Shown: positions 25,204-34,733, counted from the stretch's first letter. The stretch: 64,000 nucleotides of DNA from Aliidiomarina minuta (GCF_003987145.1 NZ_PIPL01000001.1:1-64000), one strand, 5' to 3'. Notes: generated by a model not told the origin, from the sequence alone. Numbers and translations: made by a program.

Positions 25204-26595
25204 ATGCTAAAGCTTTATAATTCGTTAACGCGACAAAAGGAAGCGTTTCAGCCCTTAATCCCGGGTCAGGTAAAGCTTTATGTCTGTGGTGTAACTATTT
25301 ATGACTACTGCCATATTGGCCATGCCCGCACCTATGTTGCCTTTGATGTTGTTGTGCGTTATCTGCGCTATTTAGGTTACGAGGTAATCTTTGTACGTAA
25401 TATTACCGATGTTGATGACAAAATTATCCAGCGAGCGGCTGAGAATAATGAAGATATTGATGATTTAACCCAACGTTTTGCGCAATACATGCATGAAGAT
25501 TTTGCCGCATTGAATCTGACGGAACCTGATATTGAGCCTCGGGTGACCACGCATATGCCGGAAATTATTGAGCTGATTGAAAATCTGGTGGCAAAGAAAC
25601 ATGCCTACGTACAGGATAATGGCGATGTTTTATTTGATGTGTCCAGTTTTAAAAATTATGGCCAGTTAAGTGGTCAGAACCTTGAACAACTGCAGGCAGG
25701 TTCAAGAGTTTCGGTAGATAACGATAAACAGAACCCGCTGGACTTTGTGCTCTGGAAACATGCAAAAACGGATGAACCGAGCTGGGACTCGCCCTGGGGC
25801 AAAGGCCGTCCAGGCTGGCATATTGAATGTTCCGCAATGAATGGTAAGCACCTGGGCAAGCACTTTGATATTCATGGTGGAGGCTCTGATTTGATGTTTC
25901 CTCATCATGAAAATGAAGTGGCCCAATCCTGCTGCGCTCATGACACCCCGTATGTCAATTACTGGATGCATAGCGGCATGGTGCAGGTGAACGAAGAGAA
26001 AATGTCGAAATCCCTGGGTAATTTTTTCACCATCCGTGAAGTACTTAAGCAGTATGACGCCGAAAGTGTGCGTTTTTTCCTTCTTTCCGGTCATTATCGC
26101 AGCCAACTGAACTACTCTGAAGATCATCTGAATCAGGCCCGTTCTGCTTTGGAGCGTTTGTACACCGCCTTGCGTGATATTCAGGCGGTAACTCCGAAAG
26201 CGGAGATACGAGAAACCTTTGACCGGCGCTTTAAAGACGCTCTGAATGACGACTTTAACGTGCCAGAAGCCATGTCTGTGTTGTTTGATGTGGCCCGGGA
26301 GATTAACCGTCAGCGTGAAAATAGTGCCGATGTAGCTGCTCAGCTGGCAGGGCTACTCACTGAATATGGCGATGTGCTGGGTATTTTACAGCAACCGGCA
26401 GAGCAGTTTTTACAGGAGGCCGGAGCCAGTTCCGAAGACATTGATGTGCAGCGTATCGAAGCTTTGATTACCGAGCGCAATCGCGCGCGAACAGAAAAAG
26501 ACTGGGCGGCTGCCGATGCAGCCCGCGATGCGTTAACTGATATGGGCATTGTTCTGGAAGATGGTGCTCAGGGAACGCGCTGGCGCCGACAATAA
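25204..26595 (+). CDS. cysS: Cysteinyl-tRNA synthetase
   Basis: A 463-residue class I synthetase. The ATP-site signatures are CHIGHART (HIGH, about residues 38-45) and EKMSKSLGNF (KMSKS), and zinc ligands include Cys28 in YVCGVT and the C...HHEN segment. Length is as in E. coli (461). The LOG-family gene is divergent from it, and the M17 peptidase gene follows after 36 nt, possibly in one transcript. Confidence 0.97.
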   Translation: MLKLYNSLTRQKEAFQPLIPGQVKLYVCGVTIYDYCHIGHARTYVAFDVVVRYLRYLGYEVIFVRNITDVDDKIIQRAAENNEDIDDLTQRFAQYMHEDFAALNLTEPDIEPRVTTHMPEIIELIENLVAKKHAYVQDNGDVLFDVSSFKNYGQLSGQNLEQLQAGSRVSVDNDKQNPLDFVLWKHAKTDEPSWDSPWGKGRPGWHIECSAMNGKHLGKHFDIHGGGSDLMFPHHENEVAQSCCAHDTPYVNYWMHSGMVQVNEEKMSKSLGNFFTIREVLKQYDAESVRFFLLSGHYRSQLNYSEDHLNQARSALERLYTALRDIQAVTPKAEIRETFDRRFKDALNDDFNVPEAMSVLFDVAREINRQRENSADVAAQLAGLLTEYGDVLGILQQPAEQFLQEAGASSEDIDVQRIEALITERNRARTEKDWAAADAARDALTDMGIVLEDGAQGTRWRRQ

Positions 26596-26631
26596 TAAAT
26601 TCTTATAACTTTTTAATTGGGAGGAGCCTTT

Positions 26632-28170
26632 ATGGCGACGCCACAAGTACATCATCTGACATCTTTTGATGCGGTGAATAATTCAGACTGGGATGCCCTG
26701 ATTGTTATTGGCAATAGTTTTGCCCAGTTGCCGGAAAAGCTGGCGCAGGAAGTAGAGCAGGCTAAGCAAAGTGACCAACGGCTGGCTAACAGTACCCAGC
26801 TTCTGATCAGCGAGTCAGTTCCGGGCAAGCGGTTAATTTTAGCCCCTGTTGGCAGTCTGCAGGAAGATTACGATGACGTGCGTCGTTATTATGATGCCGC
26901 GCGACAGGCTGCACGTCTGGCCGTTGAGGCAGGCTCCACACGACCTGTTATCTGGGTACAGGACATACCAGCGAATGAGGCATTTAATAATGCCATTGCG
27001 GTTAGTTTCTTTGGTTTTTGTCAGGAGCTTTATGAACCACTGGAAGCCTGTGAGCATTTTGGCGATGAAAAGATAGAACCTGTTACCGATGTCGCTTTTA
27101 TTGCGGATGAATTAAATAGCCAGTGGTTAAACGCTGTTGAAAGCGGCCGCCGGGCCGCTCGGGATCTCTGTGGAACCGAGCCTGAGCGTATGGCGCCCAT
27201 GCGTTTCGCGGAATACTGTAAAAATATTTTTGCCAATACGGCGGTTAAAGTCAGTGTCATTGAAGACCGCATGCAGCTTGAACATGAGTATCCGCTACTG
27301 GCAGCTGTGGGTCGGGCTTCATTTTCAACGCCTCGCCAACGGCCCTGTGTTATCCGCCTGGAATACACCGGTAGTGGTGACATTGATGAAACGCTGTTTA
27401 TGGTAGGTAAAGCTATTACTTATGATACCGGTGGCGCTGATCTTAAAACCGGCGGTCACATGGCGGGTATGAGCCGTGACAAAGGTGGAGCCGCAGGTGT
27501 TGCTGGTTTTGTCAAAGCAGTCGCCGAACTGAATCCTGAAAACCTGAAAGTAGTCGCTGAACTGGGTGCGGTTCGTAACAGTATTGGTAGTGATGCTTTT
27601 GTTTCTGATGAAATTATTACCAGTCACGCGGGTGTGCGGGTACGTATAGGTAACACCGACGCAGAAGGGCGGCTGGTAATGGCAGATTGCTTGTCACATT
27701 TGCGCGAAGAAGCGATTAAGGCAGTTAAACCCAGTCTGTTCACGGTGGCTACGCTGACGGGGCATGCTGCCTTAAGCAAAGGCCCGTATACAGCACTGGT
27801 GCCTAATGCGAGTGCGCAGCTTAGCGGTGCTACGGCGCATCTGATGCAGGCTAGTGAGAGCTGGGCTGATCCTACTGAATTGTCGCCAAGCCGTCGTGAA
27901 GACTTTGATTTTGTGCGCGGGCATACGAAAGCGGATGATGTTCTGTCGTCAAATAATGGGCCTTCGGCAACGACCAAACGTGGTCATCAGTTTCCAATGG
28001 CCTTTTTGACAATATCCTCAGGGCTGGATAAACACGGTGCTAATAGTGAAAAACCACTGCCTTATACTCATATTGATATAGCCGGCAGCGGTGTAGACAC
28101 CGGTGACTGGCAGCACGGCAAGCCCTCCGCCACGCCAGTACTGGCTTTTGCCGGCCGTTATCTGGTGTGA
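26632..28170 (+). CDS. M17-family leucyl aminopeptidase
   Basis: A 512-residue di-zinc aminopeptidase. The catalytic block GKAITYDTGGADLKTGGH carries the metal Lys and Asp and the catalytic Lys, SRDKGGAAG gives the next Asp, and NTDAEGRLVMAD supplies Asp, Glu and the bicarbonate-site Arg, so every known active-site residue is kept. The pattern differs from the usual FDSGGISLKP and identifies a divergent PepA-like subgroup. GGAGGAG lies just before the ATG at 26632. It overlaps the convergent lipoprotein gene by 13 nt. Confidence 0.9.
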   Translation: MATPQVHHLTSFDAVNNSDWDALIVIGNSFAQLPEKLAQEVEQAKQSDQRLANSTQLLISESVPGKRLILAPVGSLQEDYDDVRRYYDAARQAARLAVEAGSTRPVIWVQDIPANEAFNNAIAVSFFGFCQELYEPLEACEHFGDEKIEPVTDVAFIADELNSQWLNAVESGRRAARDLCGTEPERMAPMRFAEYCKNIFANTAVKVSVIEDRMQLEHEYPLLAAVGRASFSTPRQRPCVIRLEYTGSGDIDETLFMVGKAITYDTGGADLKTGGHMAGMSRDKGGAAGVAGFVKAVAELNPENLKVVAELGAVRNSIGSDAFVSDEIITSHAGVRVRIGNTDAEGRLVMADCLSHLREEAIKAVKPSLFTVATLTGHAALSKGPYTALVPNASAQLSGATAHLMQASESWADPTELSPSRREDFDFVRGHTKADDVLSSNNGPSATTKRGHQFPMAFLTISSGLDKHGANSEKPLPYTHIDIAGSGVDTGDWQHGKPSATPVLAFAGRYLV

Positions 28171-28442
28171 CCTAAACCGGTAGCGCGTTTGTCGACAACC
28201 CGGCGTGCTACAAAAACAACCTCAATGTTTTTTTCTTCATCGCCCCAGCGACACTCGTTGGGGCGACGTGGTGCGTCGCACCAGTCGGGTTCGCCCAGGA
28301 TTTGAGTCACTTCACTAAGGTGCATTCCAATACCTATCATATGGTAGTTTGCGCGGGTGACGTTAGGATTGCTACAGGCTACTAACAGGCAGCTCAGTAG
28401 AATAAGCAGAGCGCCCTGCATAGCAACTTTGAAGGTGTTCAT
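28158..28442 (-). CDS. Small BamE-like lipoprotein
   Basis: A 94-residue lipoprotein with the lipobox LLVAC. The mature part, with IGIGMHLSEVTQILGEP and ECRWGDEEKNIEVVF, resembles the small alpha/beta fold of SmpA/BamE-type proteins (start helix, LGxP turn, Cys pair CDA...CRWG). I start at 28442 because GAGG precedes that ATG; an ATG at 28454 would add four residues. It is not BamE itself, which has a different conserved core; the role is unknown. The gene overlaps the M17 peptidase 3' end. Confidence 0.7.
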   Translation of the reverse strand: MNTFKVAMQGALLILLSCLLVACSNPNVTRANYHMIGIGMHLSEVTQILGEPDWCDAPRRPNECRWGDEEKNIEVVFVARRVVDKRATGLGHTR

Positions 28443-28517
28443 GATGTGCCTCATTAAGTGAAATTTTTACCCTAAGCTTAGACAGTTAATTTCACAAAAT
28501 GAGGAGTGGCGGAAAAA

Positions 28518-28916
28518 TTATTCTGGAGCTTCGAGCTTAATACTATCCAGTTCAGCTTTTGTTTTACCATGGGGTGTTGACGAACGGCTTTCAGCATCGA
28601 TATGCACAAAGACAATGTCATCGGCCACGCATATATTTTGCTTGGTACCTTTGTTACGTACCACACAGGTAACGGTCAGCGAAGTGCGGCCCACGCTTTT
28701 AATCGCCAGACCGAATTCAACCACGTCGCCCTGAAACGCTGAGGCTTCAAAACTAATCGCACCTATGTGTTTGGTTACCAGGCTTTTGGCGTCTAACTGG
28801 CAGCTGGCAAAAATGTAAGCTTCTTCGTCTATCCACTCCAGAATTCGTCCACCAAAAAGCGATCCCGCAAAGTTAAGATCGTTTGGCATTACCAGCCGGC
28901 GAGATAAAAAGCGCAT
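28518..28916 (-). CDS. Acyl-CoA thioesterase, YciA/hotdog type
   Basis: A 132-residue single hotdog-fold thioesterase. The family motif PNDLNFAGSLFGGRILEWIDEEAYIFA (quoted in parts: NFAGSLFGG, WIDEEAY) contains the catalytic Asp on the central helix, and VTKHIGAISFEASAFQGDVVEF-type strands follow. Such enzymes hydrolyse acyl-CoA esters and form hexamers. It lies upstream of the small lipoprotein gene on the same strand, with about 75 nt between them. Confidence 0.88.
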   Translation of the reverse strand: MRFLSRRLVMPNDLNFAGSLFGGRILEWIDEEAYIFASCQLDAKSLVTKHIGAISFEASAFQGDVVEFGLAIKSVGRTSLTVTCVVRNKGTKQNICVADDIVFVHIDAESRSSTPHGKTKAELDSIKLEAPE

Positions 28917-28997
28917 ATTATTGCTCCCTTACTTAGATTAATTATTGATTATTATAACTGATATGGGGCTTCAGACCGGCAAATAAAAGTCACATAC

Positions 28998-29027
28998 AAA
29001 AAAGCCGACCTCGAAAGGGTCGGCTTT
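28998..29027 (-). terminator. Terminator of the His-rich TonB receptor gene
   Basis: Stem AAAGCCGACC / GGTCGGCTTT with a 7-nt loop; on the minus strand a T run follows the stem, 18 nt past the receptor stop codon. Confidence 0.88.
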
Positions 29028-29044
29028 GTTATTCGATAACTTAT

Positions 29045-31213
29045 TTAGAATGTAAGTCTTATACCCGCACCAATGTTCATACCTGGCATAGGGGCATAAT
29101 CTCTGATGAAAGAGTTGTGCACAAAACCTAAACGATTATTGATATTTTCGGCTTTCAGATAGACAGCAAGGTTCTGACCGCCGGTGGTTTGCGGATAAAA
29201 GTTAAGGTAGGCATTTAGCATACCAAAAGAATCAGTTCCGACTTCACCTTCGGCAATATCGTTCTGAGCCCAGTACTGAGTGTAGCCCAGAGTGGCATCC
29301 CAGTTGCTCTCAGTGTAGCGCAGGTTAAGGCCGGTGCGTTGCGCTGGTATGCGAGGAACATTGCCGGCATCGCCACTGAACTTAGCTCTGGTGTAGTCAG
29401 AAAAACCACCAATGCGCCAGTGTTCAGTCAGGTAATAATGACCGCTTATCTCATAACCATAAAGGTCAGCATCTTGTTGCACGTACTGATAAACAGGCAG
29501 GCCGCTGTCATCATGATCGTGAGCGTGGTCATGATCGTGATCATCGTGACCACCTAAACCGGCATCACCATCAAGCTGTCCACTGGTGAACCCAAGATTT
29601 CTAGCGTAAATAAAGTCATCAATCTGGTTATAAAACACGTTGGCATCAAAGTGAAAACGTTCACCGTCATAATGCACACCCAGGTCGATATTGGTTGCTG
29701 CTTCTTTTTGCAGACCTTGTGAAGCCAGCACTACCTGGTATTCTTCGTGGTCATGATCATGGTCGTGGTCGTCGCCTACGCTTTCAATATTGTAAATGCC
29801 GCCTAAATCATAAGTTCGGGTGGCAAAATGAGCACCGTTAGAAAACAGCTCGGCAGCTTGAGGAGCGCGCTCGCTGTAGCTTAAACTGGCAGAGAACTGT
29901 AGTTCAGGGGTGTAACGGTAGGTGGCACCAGTTGATAAGCTGATTGGACGGTAGCTCAGGGTTTCCAGTCCGTGTGTATCAATTTCCACATACTCGATAC
30001 GGCCACCTAGTTCATAGGTGATATCGCCCATTCGACGTTCGCCTACCCAGAACAAGCCTGCCAGTTCTGTCTCAGAGTCAGGGGTGAAGGCTTCGACTCC
30101 GTAAGATGTATAATCCTGATGTTTAAACTGGACGCCTGTGGCACCTGACCAGCCCCATATTTCGTTATGACGGCCAGTGACGCGTAATTCAAACTGCTCA
30201 AGACCAAAACCGGATTCAACAAATTCGTCTTCCAGCTCTTCATGGGTAAGTTCGGTATAACCCAGGTTAAAATCTAAACTTTGAAATCCGGCAAAAGGTT
30301 GCTCTACTCGTCCGAGCACCTGAAAGCGATCTTGTACACTATCTGCATAAATCCCTGCATCACTATGTTCGTCATCGCCATGATCATGGCCGTGGTCATG
30401 ATCGTGATCATCACCGTGGTCATGTGAGTGACCTGGAATACCATAGCTACGTTCCAGACGGCCATAAGAGGCACCCACGAAACCACGGTCAAAAAGATAA
30501 CTGGCACCTACTGTAGCGCCCTGATCTTCGGTAAAGCTGTTTTCAATCGTTTGTGCCCGATCACCATCAGGGTCGGTAAAAGTCGGAACGCGGTAGTCAT
30601 CAGCGTTACGTTTAAAACCATCAATATGAAAGGCAAAGTTTTCTGTGCCTTGCTGCAGGGAAGCTGAGCCATATCGCTCGTTAGCAGCTCCGGCTACGCC
30701 GGCTTCAACATGGCCTTCAGTTCCAATTATAGGTTCACGTGGAACGCGGTTATCGACCACGTTCACAATACCGCCGCTGGCACCACTTCCATATAACAAA
30801 GTGGCCGGGCCACGAAGTACTTCAATTTGACGTGCGGTACTGGTTTCGGTAGTCACCGCATGGTCAGGCCCGCCGCGGGATACATCGCCGACATCCAGAC
30901 CATTTTGTAGAATACGCACACGAGGACCATCCAGTCCACGGATTACCGGACTGCTGGCGGTAGGACTGTAGTAAGAGCTCTGCACACCGGGTAAATCTCG
31001 TAAGGTTTCACCCAGGGTTGGCGCCTGAGACTGGCGTAAGAAATCACCAGAAAGTACATAAATAGGTTGCGCTGACTCAATCGCGGTACGCTCTAACGGA
31101 CTGGCGGTAACCAGAATGCGCTCTAGTTCTAAATGTTCGTCCTGAGCGAAGGTAACACCGGATATTAAAAATGCGGGAATCAGTAGTGACAAGGGACGTT
31201 TCTGCAATTTCAT
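29045..31213 (-). CDS. His-rich TonB-dependent receptor, probable zinc uptake
   Basis: A 722-residue receptor with a signal peptide ending TFAQD, TonB box ERILVTAS, a plug with VIRGLDGPRVRILQNG and GPATLLYGSGASGGIVNVVDN (in part) and a barrel ending in GAGIRLTF. Three His/Asp-rich stretches interrupt the barrel at about residues 260-281, 479-490 and 552-568 (for example HDHDHGHDHGDDE and DHDHDHAHDHDD). Their place in a barrel suggests extracellular loops that trap metal, as in the ZnuD zinc receptor. A palindrome resembling a Zur operator lies 33 bp before the start codon. Zinc is therefore the best guess; nickel, cobalt or copper are not excluded. Confidence 0.88.
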   Translation of the reverse strand: MKLQKRPLSLLIPAFLISGVTFAQDEHLELERILVTASPLERTAIESAQPIYVLSGDFLRQSQAPTLGETLRDLPGVQSSYYSPTASSPVIRGLDGPRVRILQNGLDVGDVSRGGPDHAVTTETSTARQIEVLRGPATLLYGSGASGGIVNVVDNRVPREPIIGTEGHVEAGVAGAANERYGSASLQQGTENFAFHIDGFKRNADDYRVPTFTDPDGDRAQTIENSFTEDQGATVGASYLFDRGFVGASYGRLERSYGIPGHSHDHGDDHDHDHGHDHGDDEHSDAGIYADSVQDRFQVLGRVEQPFAGFQSLDFNLGYTELTHEELEDEFVESGFGLEQFELRVTGRHNEIWGWSGATGVQFKHQDYTSYGVEAFTPDSETELAGLFWVGERRMGDITYELGGRIEYVEIDTHGLETLSYRPISLSTGATYRYTPELQFSASLSYSERAPQAAELFSNGAHFATRTYDLGGIYNIESVGDDHDHDHDHEEYQVVLASQGLQKEAATNIDLGVHYDGERFHFDANVFYNQIDDFIYARNLGFTSGQLDGDAGLGGHDDHDHDHAHDHDDSGLPVYQYVQQDADLYGYEISGHYYLTEHWRIGGFSDYTRAKFSGDAGNVPRIPAQRTGLNLRYTESNWDATLGYTQYWAQNDIAEGEVGTDSFGMLNAYLNFYPQTTGGQNLAVYLKAENINNRLGFVHNSFIRDYAPMPGMNIGAGIRLTF

Positions 31214-31245
31214 AACTAACTACTCTCACCTTGGTGGATTGTGTT

Positions 31246-31265
31246 TGTAATAATATAACATTACA
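31246..31265. promoter_or_regulatory. Putative Zur-type operator
   Basis: TGTAATAATATAACATTACA is a near-palindrome (8 of 10 arm positions pair) whose right half, TATAACATTAC, matches the usual gammaproteobacterial zinc-repressor site arm. It lies in the 155-bp gap between the divergent His-rich receptor and M28 peptidase genes. The left arm is degenerate, so the assignment is provisional. Confidence 0.45.
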
Positions 31266-31368
31266 CGACGAGAAGCCTCAAGGCAAGCTGATATGGTGGT
31301 CGCTGATAGAACAAGGTACACTTTATATATAACTAGTAACTTATTCTTTTTATTCACAAAGGTTGTTT

Positions 31369-33048
31369 ATGACAAAGTTCACTATGCTGGCAGGCATTGC
31401 CTTAAGTTTCTCCCTACTGGCCTGCGGGTCTGCTTCAACAACACCGGCAGAACCCCAGGCGCGCGCAGGTGCTATTCAGGCGCATCTTGAGTTCCTGGCA
31501 GATGATCTACTGGAGGGGCGTGATACCGGAAGTCGGGGCCATGAAATTGCATCTGCATATATAGCTGCTAATTACAAAGCTCTGGGGTTAGAAGCGTACG
31601 GTGAAGATGGCTATTATCAGTGGATGCCTGCGCGGCAGACTCGTTTAGTGCCAAACAGTCCGACTTTTACGCTGCATACTAATGGCGATGATATTGAAAT
31701 TGCTTACCCCAAGGCATTTTTCTCAGGCCCTAGTGCGACTCATAAAGAGCAGTCGGTCCAGGCCGAACTGGTATTTGTCGGGTATGGCTTAGTATCAGAA
31801 AGTTTTGGACTTGATGATTACGCCGATCTCGATGTGGACGGTAAAATTGTGGTTATGCTTACAGGCCGCCCAGCGGATTTGCCGAGTGAAGCCGCCGCTC
31901 ACCTGAATCGCATTAAAACGGAACTGGCTGCAGAGCGCGGGGCGGTAGGTGTTATTACCCTGCATACTCCGGAGCGAGAGGAAGTTCGTCCTTTTGAAGT
32001 CTCATTGATGTATCAGAATGCACCCAGTATGCGTTGGTTAAAAGAAGACGGTAGTGTGTTTGGTGCTTTTGATAACCTGCAAGGCGGTGCTTATTTGCAC
32101 TACGAAGCCGCGGAGCCTTTGTTTGAAAATTCTGAACAGAGTCTGCAGAATATTCTGGCACAGCTTGAAGCGGGCGAGAGCCCGACTGGTTTTGCGTTGC
32201 CCGTCAGTGCCACCTTAACTCGTGAGTCTGTGCATCAGGAGATGAAAAGTCCGAATGTAATTGCAGTATTGCCAGGTTCTGATCCTGAGCTGGCTGATGA
32301 ATATGTAGTGTATACGGCGCATTCCGATCACCTGGGACTGGCTCAGGATATGAGCAGCGACAATAAGGTTAATAACGGCGCTTTGGACAATGCTTCTGGT
32401 GTTGCTGTGATGCTGGAAACCGCTCGTATGTTCGCTGAAGCAGCCGCCAACGGTAACGGACCGAGACGTTCTGTGATGTTTGTGGCGTTGACAGGTGAAG
32501 AAAAAGGCCTTTTAGGCGCGGACTATTTTGCTGAAAACCCACCGGTTCCAGTTAGCCAGATGGTAGCAAACGTAAATCTCGATATGCCAGTACTGCTGTA
32601 TCCATTTGCCGATGTAGTAGCTTTTGGTGCTACGCATTCTACACTGGGAGATGTCGTAGAACGTGCGGCTGCTCGTTATGACATTAAATCAAGTCCGGAT
32701 CCTATGCCTGAACAAGCCATTTTTACTCGTTCAGATCACTATATGCTGGTGACCCGTGGTATTCCGGCGGTATTTTTAATGACTGGCTTTACTTCTCAGG
32801 ATGAAGATGAAGAGGGTGGCGAAGTCTGGGGACAGTTTTTCGCAGAGCAGTATCATCGTCCAACCGATGACGTGGCGACATTAACTGAAGTTTATGGTGG
32901 TATTCGCTATGATTTCGGTGCTCTCTTTGCGCAGATAAACTTCGCTATTGGCGATGAAATTGCCAACGAAGACAAGCGCCCTGAGTGGTTGCCTGACAGC
33001 TATTTCGGTACTATTTTTGGCGGTGATGAAAATAGTCCCCGCCACTAA
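31369..33048 (+). CDS. M28-family zinc peptidase lipoprotein
   Basis: A 559-residue lipoprotein (lipobox LLAC) with an M28 aminopeptidase domain carrying an inserted PA-like domain (about residues 130-260). Zinc-site motifs are visible: TAHSDHLGL (His and general Asp), NGALDNASG (bridging Asp), TGEEKGLLG (catalytic Glu and Glu ligand), NLDMP and YHRPTDD (final His). Such enzymes trim N-terminal residues from peptides outside the cytoplasm. I start at 31369 (AAAGG upstream); a TTG at 31363 is less likely. Its divergent neighbour is a probable zinc receptor. Confidence 0.92.
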   Translation: MTKFTMLAGIALSFSLLACGSASTTPAEPQARAGAIQAHLEFLADDLLEGRDTGSRGHEIASAYIAANYKALGLEAYGEDGYYQWMPARQTRLVPNSPTFTLHTNGDDIEIAYPKAFFSGPSATHKEQSVQAELVFVGYGLVSESFGLDDYADLDVDGKIVVMLTGRPADLPSEAAAHLNRIKTELAAERGAVGVITLHTPEREEVRPFEVSLMYQNAPSMRWLKEDGSVFGAFDNLQGGAYLHYEAAEPLFENSEQSLQNILAQLEAGESPTGFALPVSATLTRESVHQEMKSPNVIAVLPGSDPELADEYVVYTAHSDHLGLAQDMSSDNKVNNGALDNASGVAVMLETARMFAEAAANGNGPRRSVMFVALTGEEKGLLGADYFAENPPVPVSQMVANVNLDMPVLLYPFADVVAFGATHSTLGDVVERAAARYDIKSSPDPMPEQAIFTRSDHYMLVTRGIPAVFLMTGFTSQDEDEEGGEVWGQFFAEQYHRPTDDVATLTEVYGGIRYDFGALFAQINFAIGDEIANEDKRPEWLPDSYFGTIFGGDENSPRH

Positions 33049-33064
33049 AGGGAGTTGACTAAGC

Positions 33065-33634
33065 ATGCGTTTGCTTTATTTGTTTGCGGCACTGGCACTG
33101 GCACTGCCTGCCTTACCGGTTCAGGCAACTGACGGTTGGGGAGCTTTTGTCAGTGGCATGCAATCTCACTACAGTGATATACCGCTCAGTGAAGATCTTA
33201 ATACCGAAAGTAAGTTTAATGAAATAGGTGCTGGGCTTGTTTATCAGCGGTCTGATAACTGGTTTGTGGAAGCCGCCCTGAGTCGAGGTAGTCAGCTGCG
33301 TCATCGGCGCGAAACCGGTGTAGATGAGGATGGCGAACCGGAAACTGAAAACTTTTTTGGCCGTACTTACGGCGCCCGCATCGACCTGGGGTATCGGTTC
33401 CAGCAGAACGCTTATTTTTCATTAAAGCCGTCGTTTGGTTATATGCATCGCGGATTCCGCAATCCTGCTGATGAAGGGCAGCAGATCCCTTCTCAGCGGG
33501 CACGTGAGAATAGTCTGACTATGGGCGTGAATGCTGAGTATCTGGTTTTGGAGCATCTGGCATTTTCAATAAGTTTCAGAGCACTGACTTCGGGTGAGCG
33601 GCAACAGACGCTGAGCCTGTTGTACTATTTTTAG
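33065..33634 (+). CDS. Small outer-membrane beta-barrel protein
   Basis: A 189-residue protein with a signal peptide ending PVQAT and strands rich in alternating aromatics, ending in SLLYYF with a terminal Phe. It resembles small eight-stranded OmpA/OmpW-like barrels, but I do not recognise a family. The sequence contains an acidic loop (TGVDEDGEPETEN). It follows the M28 peptidase gene by 16 nt and precedes the HIT gene by 16 nt, so the three may form an operon. Confidence 0.72.
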   Translation: MRLLYLFAALALALPALPVQATDGWGAFVSGMQSHYSDIPLSEDLNTESKFNEIGAGLVYQRSDNWFVEAALSRGSQLRHRRETGVDEDGEPETENFFGRTYGARIDLGYRFQQNAYFSLKPSFGYMHRGFRNPADEGQQIPSQRARENSLTMGVNAEYLVLEHLAFSISFRALTSGERQQTLSLLYYF

Positions 33635-33650
33635 TTAGCAGGGGAAAGGT

Positions 33651-34064
33651 ATGGCTGCAGAGTTTCAATTGGATCCGCGTTTAGATAGTGACTGTTACCG
33701 GGTGGCCGAGTTACCGTTGTGTACTCTGTTAATGATGAATGATGCTCAATACCCCTGGTTTATTCTGGTTCCCCGGCGTGTTGATGTTACTGAAATCTAT
33801 CAGCTAAGCGAAGTCGATGAAGCGCAGTTATGGCGCGAATCCAGGCAGTTGAGCGAAGCGCTGATGCGTCTGTTTGATGGCGATAAGCTTAATCTGGCGG
33901 CACTGGGTAACATGGTGCCGCAATTGCATCTACACCATATAGTGCGCTACACCAACGACCTGGCCTGGCCGGGGCCGATCTGGGGTAAACATCAGGCGCA
34001 GCCTTATGAAGAAGAGCAGGCACAGCAACGTATACAATTACTGTCTGCGCAACTGGGTATCTAA
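33651..34064 (+). CDS. HIT-family protein
   Basis: A 137-residue histidine-triad protein. The usual HxHxHxx reads QLHLHHIVR (Q91 to R99): the first His is Gln, while the central His (H93) and third position His (H95) are kept, a variant seen in a proteobacterial HIT subgroup. HIT proteins hydrolyse nucleotide phosphoramidates or dinucleotide polyphosphates. The gene ends within 4 nt of the convergent flavodoxin gene. Specific substrate unknown. Confidence 0.85.
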   Translation: MAAEFQLDPRLDSDCYRVAELPLCTLLMMNDAQYPWFILVPRRVDVTEIYQLSEVDEAQLWRESRQLSEALMRLFDGDKLNLAALGNMVPQLHLHHIVRYTNDLAWPGPIWGKHQAQPYEEEQAQQRIQLLSAQLGI

Positions 34065-34585
34065 TCCTGTTCGGCTATTTCGGTCATAATCTGAGTGCAC
34101 CAGTCTTCAATACGCTGGTCACTCAACTCATACTGACAATCTTCATCAAGTGCCAGGCCAACAAAGTCCTTGTCATCGTTAATTAAAGCTTTAGAGGCAA
34201 TAAAGTCATAGCCCTGGTTGGGCCATAAACCTATACGTTGAATACTGTCATCGGCGATAGCGTCATGCAGCATGCCCAGAGCGTCCTGAAACCACTCGGC
34301 ATAACCGTTCTGGTCGCCCATACCAAATAAAGCAATAGTTTTACCGCTGAGGTCCAGCCCTGCAACTTCCTCCCAGTGGCTTTCCCAGTCTTCCTGTAGC
34401 TCACCGAAATCCCAGGTGGAAATTCCAAAAATAAGAATGTCATATTCGGCGGTTTTACTGAGCGGTACTTCTTTTATATCATGCAGTTGAATAATATCAG
34501 AGCCAAGGCAGTCACGAATTTTTTCAGCTGCAATTTCGGTGTAGCAGGTAGTAGAACCGTAGAATAAACCAATGCTCAAACTCAT
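34061..34585 (-). CDS. fldB: Flavodoxin FldB-like
   Basis: A 174-residue long-chain flavodoxin. The FMN phosphate loop is FYGSTTCYTE, and the two ring-flanking loops are ISTWDFGELQEDWE (Trp) and FGMGDQNGYAEWF (Tyr). Length and the EDWESHWEE segment fit the FldA/FldB group, with the second paralogue FldB more likely. Flavodoxins carry low-potential electrons from ferredoxin-NADP reductase to enzymes such as activases. It overlaps the convergent HIT gene by 4 nt. Confidence 0.88.
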   Translation of the reverse strand: MSLSIGLFYGSTTCYTEIAAEKIRDCLGSDIIQLHDIKEVPLSKTAEYDILIFGISTWDFGELQEDWESHWEEVAGLDLSGKTIALFGMGDQNGYAEWFQDALGMLHDAIADDSIQRIGLWPNQGYDFIASKALINDDKDFVGLALDEDCQYELSDQRIEDWCTQIMTEIAEQD

Positions 34586-34733
34586 GGGCAGAATCCTTGT
34601 TGAGGCATTATCAGAACGTGGTGTTAGTTTAACAGACTTTAGTGGCCCGAGTCAGCGCCAAAGTGGGGTTAGACATTAGCTACAGAAGCTTTATAATTCG
34701 GCCTCTTATTTATATCCGTTAGTGGAGAGACGC

